Shown here one piece after another: positions 41,453 to 49,405 of a stretch of 64,000 nucleotides of DNA. The position numbers and the translations under genes are program-made. The DNA lies in assembly GCA_964534325.1 (NCBI GenBank), contig CAZHOR010000011.1:1-64000 (forward strand). The letters run 5' to 3'. This DNA comes from JdFR-22 sp964534325. GTDB taxonomy: Archaea; Halobacteriota; Archaeoglobi; Archaeoglobales; Archaeoglobaceae. The notes beneath the pieces were generated by a model that made no database searches, was not told where the DNA came from, and was given only the letters and a program-made list of their open reading frames with translations. Positions within the stretch are counted from its first letter, which is position 1. The number at the start of each line of letters is the position of its first letter.

Positions 41453-42964
41453 TTAAAGATCCCTGCTCTCCCCATTCCTAAATACAACCGTATTGTCAAA
41501 GTTATCAGCAAACCACCCCGGATTCTCAGTGTGCACCGGTATCAGAACATCAGGATCAACCTCCTCAATGATCTGCCTTAACTCATCAGCAGAAACATGT
41601 CCGGATGCATGATAGCCTTCCTCGAAGTAGGGTTTACCGTCAGCGATTCCGAACCCGCAAGTGCTAAAATTAAACCTCGATAACCAGTTATGCAACCGTA
41701 GAAAGTCGAATTCCTGCTCCTCAGTGAAGGCCTCGGATGAAGAGTAAACATAAGTCCCCTTCTGGGGTTTGATGTCCAGCAAGTGCTTCAGGTTATACAG
41801 GGAAAAACACAGGATGTACTGCTGGGGATTTCGGGAGATCTCGGTGGGGTCAACGTAAGCATCTCCCCACCTCTCCTCAACGACCTCCTCCCACTTATCC
41901 TTCTTACCTTTCAACTCCCCATAAACAAGAACATCATCCATCCTGCAAACGCCGTCAGCGCACTCGATGGCGTGCAGCATGTAGGCGTCCTTAGCATTAA
42001 CAACCAGCTTCCTCCCCACCTTGTTGGCTATCTCCCTGAACATCTCCAGCCTCTCGAAGTTTCTGGGTGAAAAGTCAGCTGTCACCAATCCATCGGACTC
42101 CTCGACCGCATCAAAGCAGTTCCGGAAAACGATATCCTCTGAATCGTGGTAGTCTTCCTCTCTGCTGGTCCTGGTTCCCTCAATGATCAGAGTGGAAGCA
42201 TCCTTAGCATTTTTCACAAAATCTCTGGTCTTCTGCCCGTACCTGCCATGCAATCTAAGATCACCGGTGTAGGCAACTGTGCTATCCCCTTCCAGGACGT
42301 AGCCGGTCGCCCCGTAGATGGAGTGGTCCACCTCATAAGCCCTAACAAGGAAGGGTGTGCTGCACTCACGGACGTGGTCCAAACACCCTGGGTCCAGCTT
42401 CTTGGCGTTCCGTCCATCCTGACCCGGTCGGGAGCACATGAAATCCGCCAGGTCATCAGGCACAGAGCTCATGTAAAAGTCCCTCCCCCTGTAAGGCTCT
42501 CCCTTCGCCGACTTCATCACCCTGTCCTCTTCCGCTCTCACCGTATGATAGGCTACCTCGGAAGCAAGCTTCGTTGCGGATACATCCCTCATAGCCTTGA
42601 CAATGGCACAAGTAGTTGGAGAAGCAATGAACGGTATCTTCTCATCCAGTAATCCTGCATTACCGCAATGATCGATGTGAGCATGACTGAATAAGACAGC
42701 CTCCACATTCAACCTGGGATAAGAGCTAATGTCGAGATCTGAGGGGACCACATCACTCCTATAGATGTTCAGCTTGGGGATCAAGTCAAGGTAAAGCAGG
42801 TCATGAACCCCTCTCACTCCCCTCTCCGTAATGAATTCAGCGAAATACTGGCCATACCGAGCGAAGTTCATCCCGAAATCAAGGAAGACTCCTCTCCCAT
42901 TCTCTTCCACATAGATCTTGTTACCGCCAATGGTTTCTGCACCATCATAAACCGTTATTCTCAT
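41453..42964 (-). CDS. Beta-CASP metallo-beta-lactamase hydrolase (RNase J-like)
   Basis: A 503-residue MBL-fold protein. The zinc motif is SHAHIDHCGNAG (about 93-104), further His/Asp ligands occur in EVDHSIYGATGYV and YTGDLRLHG, and the beta-CASP region has the late HASGHVSADELRQII and LIPVHTENPGWF. Relatives are RNase J and other RNA or DNA nucleases. This version is shorter at the ends than archaeal RNase J and may be island-specific. It lies downstream of, and in the same direction as, the CARF-like regulator gene. Confidence 0.82.
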   Translation of the reverse strand: MRITVYDGAETIGGNKIYVEENGRGVFLDFGMNFARYGQYFAEFITERGVRGVHDLLYLDLIPKLNIYRSDVVPSDLDISSYPRLNVEAVLFSHAHIDHCGNAGLLDEKIPFIASPTTCAIVKAMRDVSATKLASEVAYHTVRAEEDRVMKSAKGEPYRGRDFYMSSVPDDLADFMCSRPGQDGRNAKKLDPGCLDHVRECSTPFLVRAYEVDHSIYGATGYVLEGDSTVAYTGDLRLHGRYGQKTRDFVKNAKDASTLIIEGTRTSREEDYHDSEDIVFRNCFDAVEESDGLVTADFSPRNFERLEMFREIANKVGRKLVVNAKDAYMLHAIECADGVCRMDDVLVYGELKGKKDKWEEVVEERWGDAYVDPTEISRNPQQYILCFSLYNLKHLLDIKPQKGTYVYSSSEAFTEEQEFDFLRLHNWLSRFNFSTCGFGIADGKPYFEEGYHASGHVSADELRQIIEEVDPDVLIPVHTENPGWFADNFDNTVVFRNGESRDL

Positions 42965-43118
42965 TCAGACCCCCCATCACATAAATCGAATAAACCAGAT
43001 TAGTAACACGATTGACAGCATTATTTTCTTCTGACCAGATTCTAAACATCATATCCGACCCCACCCAATTTTCAAACAATTTTGTATTAGATTTATCTTT
43101 CGAAATTCAATCAAATCA

Positions 43119-43802
43119 TCAGATGACATACATCTTAGAGACAATACTCCCCAACTCAGTGTTCACGATCTTTACGTTCCTACCCTCTTTTCTTCTCTTC
43201 ACGAAGCCCACGTCCTCTAATTTGCTGATGTGATGACTGATCCTTGATCTCTCGCTCTTGAACTCCTGACTATCCTTCTTGATATCGGAATTCAGTTTGA
43301 ACACCAGCTCGTCCAGGGTCTTCTCCCCGTCAAGGGCATTGATTATGTCCATCTGCTCCCTACCCGGTAAATGCACGGGCAGAATGGGTACCTCCACTAC
43401 CTCTTCAATCCCCACCTCCACGTCGTTCTCATCGTATCTTGGTATGGAGGAGATCACCCTCGACCCCGTAACGCTGGCTGCAATATAAGCTGCGATAGAG
43501 AACGTTCTCAGGGAGCCTGATATGTTCAGTATTACGTCCTCTCCTTGATCATTTATTAATTGGGCCAGCTGGCTTGCTGCCTTAATGGTGTCCGTCTTAT
43601 CCACTTCAGTGACCTCCACATCCCACACCGCCTTAACCTCGCTCTCGATCTCCCGTGCAACTCCCCTTGCGATTTCCTCTCCTTTTGATCTCTGTTCTCC
43701 TACTGCAAGTATTATTTTGCTGACCGGGTACTCTCTTAGGGCTTTGATGGATTCCAGTAGCCTGTTTTTGTGGTGGCCCACGAACACTATTTGAACTGTC
43801 AC
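43119..43802 (-). CDS. CARF-like domain fused to winged helix (Csa3/HFX_2341-like)
   Basis: A regulator of 227 residues with the GTG start at 43802. The N-terminal Rossmann/CARF-like domain has IVFVGHHKNRLLESIKAL and ILNISGSLRTFSIAAYIA, the usual ligand-facing Gly/Ser loop. The C-terminal winged helix is RISHHISKLEDVGFVKRRK. CARF domains bind cyclic oligoadenylates in CRISPR settings, but no CRISPR array or cas gene is in the window. The formal ATG at 43823 lies inside the operator GTTAATTGTATTAAC, and TTTAAGTAA at 43825-43833 is a TATA box for a leaderless GTG start. It probably autoregulates. Confidence 0.78.
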   Translation of the reverse strand: MTVQIVFVGHHKNRLLESIKALREYPVSKIILAVGEQRSKGEEIARGVAREIESEVKAVWDVEVTEVDKTDTIKAASQLAQLINDQGEDVILNISGSLRTFSIAAYIAASVTGSRVISSIPRYDENDVEVGIEEVVEVPILPVHLPGREQMDIINALDGEKTLDELVFKLNSDIKKDSQEFKSERSRISHHISKLEDVGFVKRRKEGRNVKIVNTELGSIVSKMYVI

Positions 43803-43806
43803 AATA

Positions 43807-43821
43807 GTTAATTGTATTAAC
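43807..43821 (-). promoter_or_regulatory. Palindromic operator of the CARF-like regulator
   Basis: GTTAAT-TGT-ATTAAC is a perfect 15-base palindrome between the minus-strand TATA (43825-43833) and the GTG start at 43802. Confidence 0.5.
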
Positions 43822-43872
43822 ATTACTTAAACTTTTTGTTCAACTATACTTAATTAAATAAACTATTCAAGT

Positions 43873-44313
43873 ATGAAAAAATTAATAAACAATGAAGTGA
43901 GTACTCAACACTTACCCGAGATGGGTGGGGTGATAAAGATCAAGGAGAAGAGAATAACCGTACACTCCAAATGGAGGAACCGCATAACCAAAAGAGAAGT
44001 CCTCGACAACAACGGGAACCCACTAAAACCACTGAAGAGGGAGAGGATAGAATCACACAAGAGGTTTGTTTGCTGGGTGTGCAAAGGCTTTGGCTCACCA
44101 CCAAACCCATTCGTCACAGCAGGCAAGATCGAAGAACAGCCATGCCACACCTGTAAAGGAACAGGAAGAATAACCCTCAAAGGAAACCACCGAATAGACG
44201 AAACATACGATTCCAACAAAATATCCCTGATAAAGAGATATGAGATCAACGGAGACCACACCCAAATCATAGAGACCCATGGGATACTAAGAAAGCAGGC
44301 GCTAACCAGCTAA
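43873..44313 (+). CDS. DnaJ-type zinc-finger protein
   Basis: A 146-residue basic protein with one pair of CxxCxGxG-like repeats (CWVCKGFG at about 69-76 and CHTCKGTG at about 92-99), forming one zinc site as in DnaJ-type zinc fingers. The rest is charged beta-strand sequence without a known domain. It is divergent from the CARF-like gene and 13 bases upstream of the rhomboid gene. A broken copy of its 3' end is found near 45825-45890. Confidence 0.6.
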   Translation: MKKLINNEVSTQHLPEMGGVIKIKEKRITVHSKWRNRITKREVLDNNGNPLKPLKRERIESHKRFVCWVCKGFGSPPNPFVTAGKIEEQPCHTCKGTGRITLKGNHRIDETYDSNKISLIKRYEINGDHTQIIETHGILRKQALTS

Positions 44314-44326
44314 CCGACCTGTAAGA

Positions 44327-45169
44327 ATGAAGCGGAAAATAGCTCAACCCCAAACAAAAACCATTTTTTACATACTCCTCCCCACCATTATACTCCTGAC
44401 CCTGACCACAGTATACCTCCTCCCCTCCGAAGTGAAGGAATTATTGACCCTGAAATACCATCTCATCTCCTTCTCAAACCCCTCCGACCTGCTGAAACTC
44501 TACACCTACCACTTAGTTCACTTCGACCTCCTGCACTTCATGGGTAATGTTGTGGGCTTCATCTTCATCTACTGGATCCTCATCTCTCTGGTGGTCTGGG
44601 GGAATGAGCTCAGGACCTTCAAAATAATGTTATCCATCATATTCATGGCCATCGCACCAGCCCTGGGCATCCTTGACCTGTTCCTGTTCAGTGATACTGT
44701 CTTGAGGCAGGGATGCGGTTTCTCCGGCATCCTGCTGGCACTCAACGGCTTAATACCCTACTTCTCCTTCAAATACCTGGCCAAAGAACTCAACATTAGA
44801 TTGAGGGTGCCCATAATCCACCTCCTGTTCTTGGTGATAGCCTCCGGCATGGCAATAGCCTACATAGAGACCATAAAAGCCTTCATATTCGCCTTAACAG
44901 GAACCTTCGCCGTATCCATCTACTTCTACCACATCTACACCAACAACGACATAGAGGACACCAAGGAAACAAGAGAGAAAGTAGTGCTGGTAATTTTCTC
45001 CCTCATGCTCTTCATCTGGGTTATAGCCGTCTCATTCCCTCCAGACCTAAAGACCAGCCACGGAATCGTAAATATCTGGGGGCATTTCATGGGACTCTAC
45101 CTGAGCATGATCATCCTATACTATCTGGGACTGCAGTTGGGTGATAGTGTTAGTAAAGAGGTTGCTTAG
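44327..45169 (+). CDS. Rhomboid-family intramembrane serine protease
   Basis: A 280-residue membrane protein with six or seven membrane segments. The first catalytic region is HFDLLHFMGN (His70, Asn74), the catalytic serine is Ser133 in GCGFSGILLALNG, and the partner His is in NIWGHFMGLYLS near residue 250. Rhomboids cut membrane proteins within the bilayer. Substrate is unknown. It is probably co-transcribed with the zinc-finger gene 13 bases upstream. Confidence 0.82.
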   Translation: MKRKIAQPQTKTIFYILLPTIILLTLTTVYLLPSEVKELLTLKYHLISFSNPSDLLKLYTYHLVHFDLLHFMGNVVGFIFIYWILISLVVWGNELRTFKIMLSIIFMAIAPALGILDLFLFSDTVLRQGCGFSGILLALNGLIPYFSFKYLAKELNIRLRVPIIHLLFLVIASGMAIAYIETIKAFIFALTGTFAVSIYFYHIYTNNDIEDTKETREKVVLVIFSLMLFIWVIAVSFPPDLKTSHGIVNIWGHFMGLYLSMIILYYLGLQLGDSVSKEVA

Positions 45170-45289
45170 ACCATATTTGATTAAAGGTGAAAGTGAAAAT
45201 GAGAATGACTAACAAAAATTATCTATTATCTATTGTCTGAAGGCGCTTTTTATCTTGAGTCTGGCTGAAACACCCTTATCTACATCTCT

Positions 45290-45800
45290 CTTCAACATAG
45301 GCGAGGCAGTAAAACAAATTCCTGAGGAGAAAAGAGAGTTTTACCCACTGGACTGGAGAAAAATCGCCGGACTTAGAGACATTCTAGTCCACCAATACTT
45401 CGGTATCGATGCGGAGATCGGGATATTGTAAAGAATAAATTACCGGAACTTGAAGATACTGTAAAGCATTTACTTGAGAGCGAATATCCCTAAGAGGATT
45501 AAAGTGAAAGCTTCATCCGGAATGGTAATACCAATACTCAAGCTATTTCTCTTCCCTAAAGTCGAAAGTGATATGGATGAATCTAATCTCTTATTCAAAT
45601 ACCTTAACTGCTTTCTGAGCTCCTTTCTCTTCTCTTTTTGATATTTCCCCCAGATAATATAGGACCATACCTGATAGAATTCCACAGGACCTACGTTGAA
45701 GACATCCTTGATTCCATGAATGCTGTTGAAGACCATGAATGCTGTTGAAGAATTTATACAAGGAATCGATTTCGAGGAATTTGAAAGAAACCTTTTTTGC
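45290..45800 (+). pseudogene. Duplicate of the frameshifted HepT and degenerate block
   Basis: From NIGEAVKQIPEEKREFYPLD on, the sequence copies 36950-37380, including the four-base deletion after GCGGAGATCG. The HepT N terminus is missing. Further on, MntA/HepT scraps appear with an internal 19-base repeat (GACCATGAATGCTGTTGAAG and its neighbour). No open frame of use remains. Confidence 0.8.
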
Positions 45801-45824
45801 AGTTATCCGAGGTGTTGCTCAACG

Positions 45825-45890
45825 GAGACCACACCCAAATCATAGAAACCCCATGGGATACTTAAAAGCAAGCACCAACCGATTAACAGT
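45825..45890 (+). repeat. Duplicate of the zinc-finger gene 3' end
   Basis: CAACGGAGACCACACCCAAA to the end of the segment matches 44247-44310 with small indels. It directly follows the HepT duplicate, so the join is a second rearranged junction like the one at 38597. Confidence 0.7.
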
Positions 45891-45923
45891 AAGAAATAAA
45901 AATTAAAATTTTTTGTTCGTTGT

Positions 45924-46382
45924 TCATTCCAGCAGCTGGGGAGTCACCATCCAGTGCACCGACCAGTCGCCTTCCTCTTCAGTCAAGCACACTACTCCTC
46001 CCATCTGGAAGTTTATCACGTTTTTCTCGGGGTCATTAGCGACCAGCAGACCAGCTAGCTTCCCCATGTGGGGTAAATGCCCCACGAGCATAATGTCTTC
46101 ATTCTCGTTTTTTAGTTTGTCTCTCCAGATGCTGGGGTCATCCTTCGCCTTCAGACCTTCAGTCTCTCCAACTTCAGACGACTCAACAGCCTCGCTGAGC
46201 ATTTCGGCTGTCTGTGTGGCACGTAGTTTACCGCTGTGAAGTACTCTGTCCACCTTAATGTTCTTTCCCTTCAAGAAACCGGTCACCCTCTTCAGGTCTT
46301 CTTCGCCTTTCTCCGAGAGAGGTCTCTCCGGGTCCTCATCCTTCGGCTTGGGTTCTGCGTGCTGCACCAAATAAACCTTCAC
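45924..46382 (-). CDS. sixA: SixA-like phosphohistidine phosphatase
   Basis: A 152-residue histidine phosphatase: YLVQHAEPKPKDEDPERPLS carries the phosphorylated His8 (most relatives have RHG, here QHA), SGKLRATQTAEML the next Arg, and MLVGHLPHMGKLAGLL the second His. It removes phosphate from phosphohistidine proteins. In archaea the substrate is unclear. It stands alone after the duplicated scrap. Confidence 0.82.
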   Translation of the reverse strand: MKVYLVQHAEPKPKDEDPERPLSEKGEEDLKRVTGFLKGKNIKVDRVLHSGKLRATQTAEMLSEAVESSEVGETEGLKAKDDPSIWRDKLKNENEDIMLVGHLPHMGKLAGLLVANDPEKNVINFQMGGVVCLTEEEGDWSVHWMVTPQLLE

Positions 46383-46568
46383 AAATAAAACCCCCTTGAG
46401 TTCCGCGTACGAACTCCAGCCTAATATATCATTTGGTAGTGGCCAGAATGAAAGGGTAGTTCTGGATACATAACATATGGTTTCACTACTTTTCTTTTAT
46501 TTTTCACAATTTTAAATTATACGAAAAGCTTACTATTGGTCTAAGGGGGTTGGAATCACCTGTCACCC

Positions 46569-46603
46569 GTGGTGGGGTGTCGTTGGGGCGATCACCCCAC
46601 CAC
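46569..46603. ncRNA. Candidate hairpin element, family member 2
   Basis: GTGGTGGGGTG (46569-46579) pairs perfectly with CACCCCACCAC (46593-46603). TCG/CGA can extend the stem inward. CCTGTCACCC precedes it, as CCTGCCACCC precedes the similar hairpin at 48496. TATA-like sequences occur on both sides, so the strand is unresolved. The plus strand is followed by T-rich GGTTTTAATTTAGGGTTTTT. Confidence 0.35.
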
Positions 46604-46774
46604 TCAATTAAGGTTTTAATTTAGGGTTTTTACTTATTGTTCTTGTCTCTCCCTTCCATCTCCTCAGAAGATAAAGAGCTTGAAGAGTTCCTGAGTGAAC
46701 CAGGACGATTATCTGATTCTAACCAGATGTCTCTATACAGAACAAATAATGGTTCTGAGGTTGATTAGGACTTC

Positions 46775-46927
46775 CTATTTTGTAAGATCGTATACTGCAT
46801 CTTCTAAATCCTCTAACTTTAATACGCGCCTCAAATCCTTCAAGCAGGTGTTGCATACGACCGTTTTCCCCACAACCTTACCTCCCTCGTAAATTTCCTA
46901 CCTGCAGAAAATGCATGTTCTTCCCAT
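46775..46927 (-). CDS. Small zinc-ribbon protein with in-frame TAG
   Basis: A 50-codon frame: MGRTCIFCR, TAG at codon 10 (46898-46900), then EIYEGGKVVGKTVVCNTCLK and a helix ending in TAG. The two CxxC pairs fall on either side of the stop and together make one zinc ribbon, so the frame is conserved across it. AATATATTAAG about 25 bases before the ATG suggests a leaderless transcript. Either the gene is dead by one mutation (AAG to TAG), or TAG is read through, for example as pyrrolysine. Confidence 0.5.
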
Positions 46928-47045
46928 ACTATTTAAAAGTTCTAAAACTTAATATATTTTACCATTTTAAACATTTAATTATTGAAATAAAATAATTATG
47001 ACTTAAATATAATTTGACATCAATCAATCTAAGAGTTTCAGAACG

Positions 47046-47510
47046 TCATTCTGAACTTTTGATCTCTCTGGTGAAAACGGTAGCATATCCGGCGATGAGC
47101 ACTACGGCGAAAACTACAGTGTATATCAAAAAAGAGGATCGGGTAAAGATGTGGAAGATGTTCTCCCCTATAACGGAATCCACCAGCTCGAAAACCCTCA
47201 GCACGAAAGTGATCACTAAAAGGCTGCCAGCTGCATTCAATAAAGGTCCTGGCAGGTTCAGAGGGAATGACTGGAGCATAAATAAATCCCCGAACAGGAA
47301 GATGAATGTCATGTAAACGATGAGGTCCACATTATGGTCCAGGAACTGCACTATACGGTCCAGCAGCCGGTATTCCATCATTGAATTGAGCATGCCCAGC
47401 ATAAACAGCAAAGCTAAGAAAAACAGCAGTCCCAGAAGCCTGAGAGATACTATCCGAACAACATTTTTGACTGCATCCTTACTCATTTGTGTTTCATGTT
47501 TCCCCTGCAT
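47046..47510 (-). CDS. Four-helix membrane protein of unknown function
   Basis: A 154-residue integral membrane protein with about four hydrophobic segments (22-45, 60-83, 88-108 and 124-146). I recognise no family. The start could also be the second Met (MSKDAVKN). It is a single gene in a gene-poor stretch. Confidence 0.6.
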   Translation of the reverse strand: MQGKHETQMSKDAVKNVVRIVSLRLLGLLFFLALLFMLGMLNSMMEYRLLDRIVQFLDHNVDLIVYMTFIFLFGDLFMLQSFPLNLPGPLLNAAGSLLVITFVLRVFELVDSVIGENIFHIFTRSSFLIYTVVFAVVLIAGYATVFTREIKSSE

Positions 47511-47630
47511 GTATCTACATCCACTATCTGATAACCCTCCATACCAGGAATAATATTTTTTCTCAAAGTATAGAAGTAGTAATTCGACCTGGATAAAAAA
47601 GTTTTAAAAGTTGTACGACAAAATTATTTA

Positions 47631-47645
47631 TTCGTTAGAAACGAA
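47631..47645. promoter_or_regulatory. Palindromic operator of the 47657 RHH gene
   Basis: TTCGTT-AGA-AACGAA is a perfect palindrome between the TATA-like ATTATTTA (47623-47630) and the start of the RHH gene. It is probably the autoregulatory site. Confidence 0.5.
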
Positions 47646-47656
47646 GAAGGGATTAA

Positions 47657-47830
47657 ATGAGAAAGATTTCAGTCAGGCTGACAGAACCTCATTACGAGAT
47701 GCTGGAAATGCTGGTAGCATCAGGAGAGTACGCTTCGACCAGCGAAGCACTCAGGGACGCTATAAGGCGCCTGATAACTGAAAAGAAGGACCAGATCGAA
47801 AGAGCTCAGGTAAGAAGTCAGTACAAATAA
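47657..47830 (+). CDS. Ribbon-helix-helix (ParD/CopG-like) protein
   Basis: A 57-residue RHH protein too short for most gene callers: MRKISVRLTEPHYEMLEML, then SGEYASTSEALRDAIRRLI, the standard ParD/CopG ribbon and helix pair, and a basic tail. AGAAGGG precedes the ATG. No toxin gene follows. It is either a solitary regulator or an orphan antitoxin. Confidence 0.72.
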   Translation: MRKISVRLTEPHYEMLEMLVASGEYASTSEALRDAIRRLITEKKDQIERAQVRSQYK

Positions 47831-48583
47831 TCTCTGTTTCTGAATAATTGCTTCTTCATGACACGGTTTTGTCGTTGACATTCAACTATTGATCCGTTGT
47901 ATATGGTACCGCCTTCATTGTAGATAATCTACAAGGCAATCCGAAAACAATTTTCTTATGCTGCTTTAAAGGTTAAAAAAGAGGAAAAGAAGGGTATTAA
48001 AGGAATTCAGGAACAACTCTTTGTCGTCTTTTTGATCACCTCCATCCGCAAAAGTTGACTTCGACCATACGAATGTTGGGTTCGCCGTCCACTGTGTCAT
48101 ATCACCCCCTGCTAATACATATCAATAATGATTTATCATTAATAAAGCTTTCGTTTTAGCATAACCATTTAATAATTATTAATAGTAAATAAAATATTAG
48201 GGAAACGCTTCCACATTACCCGACCTGATACCAGGTTCTACCGAATTGAAAACCGGTTAGTAGATTTAAATGAGAATTAAAAGCACTTGACGGTCATAAA
48301 AAGATAAAAAAGCTACAAATATAAAAAAAGAACAAAAAATATTTTGGACGTCAGGAGTGGTAGGCAAAAGGTACTTTCACCATTTTCATTAAATCTTTCA
48401 CAAATATCAATTACAAGAAAAAACCAAGTACGATTTACCTCCGGTTTGGGGGATTCAACATGACCTCCATGACCAACCTGCCACCCAAAAACATCGTGGT
48501 GGAGTACTCTTCGGGGGGTTTGGGTACTCCACCACAATACCTAATTTTTTCTTACAATAAATAATAAAAAAAGAAGAGCTGGT
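47831..48583. other. Gene-poor stretch of 750 bases
   Basis: No gene is supported here. It contains a palindrome TAATGATTTATCATTA (48126-48141), a short minus-strand frame at 47966-48100 that I reject, and the hairpin element at 48496-48535. The AT-rich remainder shows nothing recognisable. Confidence 0.5.
48496..48535. ncRNA. Candidate hairpin element, family member 3
   Basis: GTGGTGGAGTAC (48496-48507) pairs perfectly with GTACTCCACCAC (48524-48535) around a G-rich 16-base loop. The plus strand is followed by TAATTTTTTC, as in a terminator. On the minus strand the loop is CCAAACCCCCCGAAGA, sharing CCAAACCCC with the loop of the 6215 element, and a TATA-like TATTATTTATTG lies about 25 bases before the stem. 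Confidence 0.4.
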
Positions 48584-48790
48584 TTAGTTGCCGGTTGTTA
48601 CCTTGTGCCTCTTTCGGATGGCTTCTTCAAGCCTTCTTTCCAGAGGTTCCTCATGAGTGTAAGAGCAAGTTAAGTAATGATAAATTGCCTTGGTAATGGC
48701 ATCCTTAGTTGTTTTTTCTCCGGTTTTCTGTTTCAGCTCTTCTAATGTCTTCTCATCCAGAACAGTCTGGGCGTGAACAATCTTGACCAT
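48584..48790 (-). CDS. DUF5371-like small protein
   Basis: A 68-residue protein: VHAQTVLDEKTLEELKQKTG, then TTKDAITKAIYHYLTC, an RHH-like layout of the small DUF5371 family of methanogens. It may bind DNA as a dimer. TATTTAGGTGATAA-like sequence precedes the start. It marks the end of the accessory region. Confidence 0.65.
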   Translation of the reverse strand: MVKIVHAQTVLDEKTLEELKQKTGEKTTKDAITKAIYHYLTCSYTHEEPLERRLEEAIRKRHKVTTGN

Positions 48791-48973
48791 TTTTTATCAC
48801 CTACATAATGATGACTTTGAAACTTATAAACCTTTTCATTTATTGAGCTCAAGTTTTTCATTAAAATAAAATATGCTTCAAATGATTTTAACTTCTTTCT
48901 GAAGTTCTGGAGTCATTAAAGTTAATTACCGCCTTCCCGAACATATTGTATTCTTAGATCAGGAGGTGTTTTG

Positions 48974-49315
48974 ATGGAAAACCAGGTTGAATTGGAGAAA
49001 AATATATGGAAATACTTTGAGAAGTATACAGAGCGTATGCCAGAGTTGGGAGAAGCTTACCAGCTCTCCACCGCCACCGCTTACAAAAGTGGGGAGCTTT
49101 CCACCAAAATAAAGAGATTGATGGCACTTGCGGTGGCATTGACCTCTGGTTGTCGGGGGTGTATACTCTCTCAGACAGGACATGCCCTGAATCAGGGAGC
49201 TACGGTAGAAGAAATATTCGAGGCCTGCGGAGTGGCTATAAGCATAGGAGGGACTATGGCTGCCGCAGAGACCACCAGAGTTGTTCAGTATCTACAGGAA
49301 CTGGGGAAGATATAG
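48974..49315 (+). CDS. Carboxymuconolactone decarboxylase/AhpD-like protein
   Basis: A 113-residue CMD-domain protein. The redox or active-site pair is Cys-x2-Cys in GCRGCILSQTGHAL, followed by GATVEEIFEACGVAISIGG. Relatives act as peroxidase-type thiol reductants or decarboxylases. I use the ATG at 48974 after AGGAGGTG; a TTG lies directly before it. Confidence 0.85.
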   Translation: MENQVELEKNIWKYFEKYTERMPELGEAYQLSTATAYKSGELSTKIKRLMALAVALTSGCRGCILSQTGHALNQGATVEEIFEACGVAISIGGTMAAAETTRVVQYLQELGKI

Positions 49316-49405
49316 TATATAGTATCAATAATACGATCTAACCTCTTTTTTTATAAGTTCATTCTCAAGATAAAAGATTATAAGAATTCACATTCAAATC
49401 CATTT

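Noticed and set aside
47966..48100. Minus-strand 44-residue frame starting MTQWTANPTF with GGGGGTGAT just before the ATG
   Set aside because: The ribosome-binding-like sequence directly abuts the ATG without spacing, and the C-terminal half is a run of Leu/Phe codons from AT-rich DNA.
48313..48537. Minus-strand 74-residue frame over the 48496 hairpin
   Set aside because: Composition is unlike the neighbours, and the hairpin and T-rich ends explain the sequence better.
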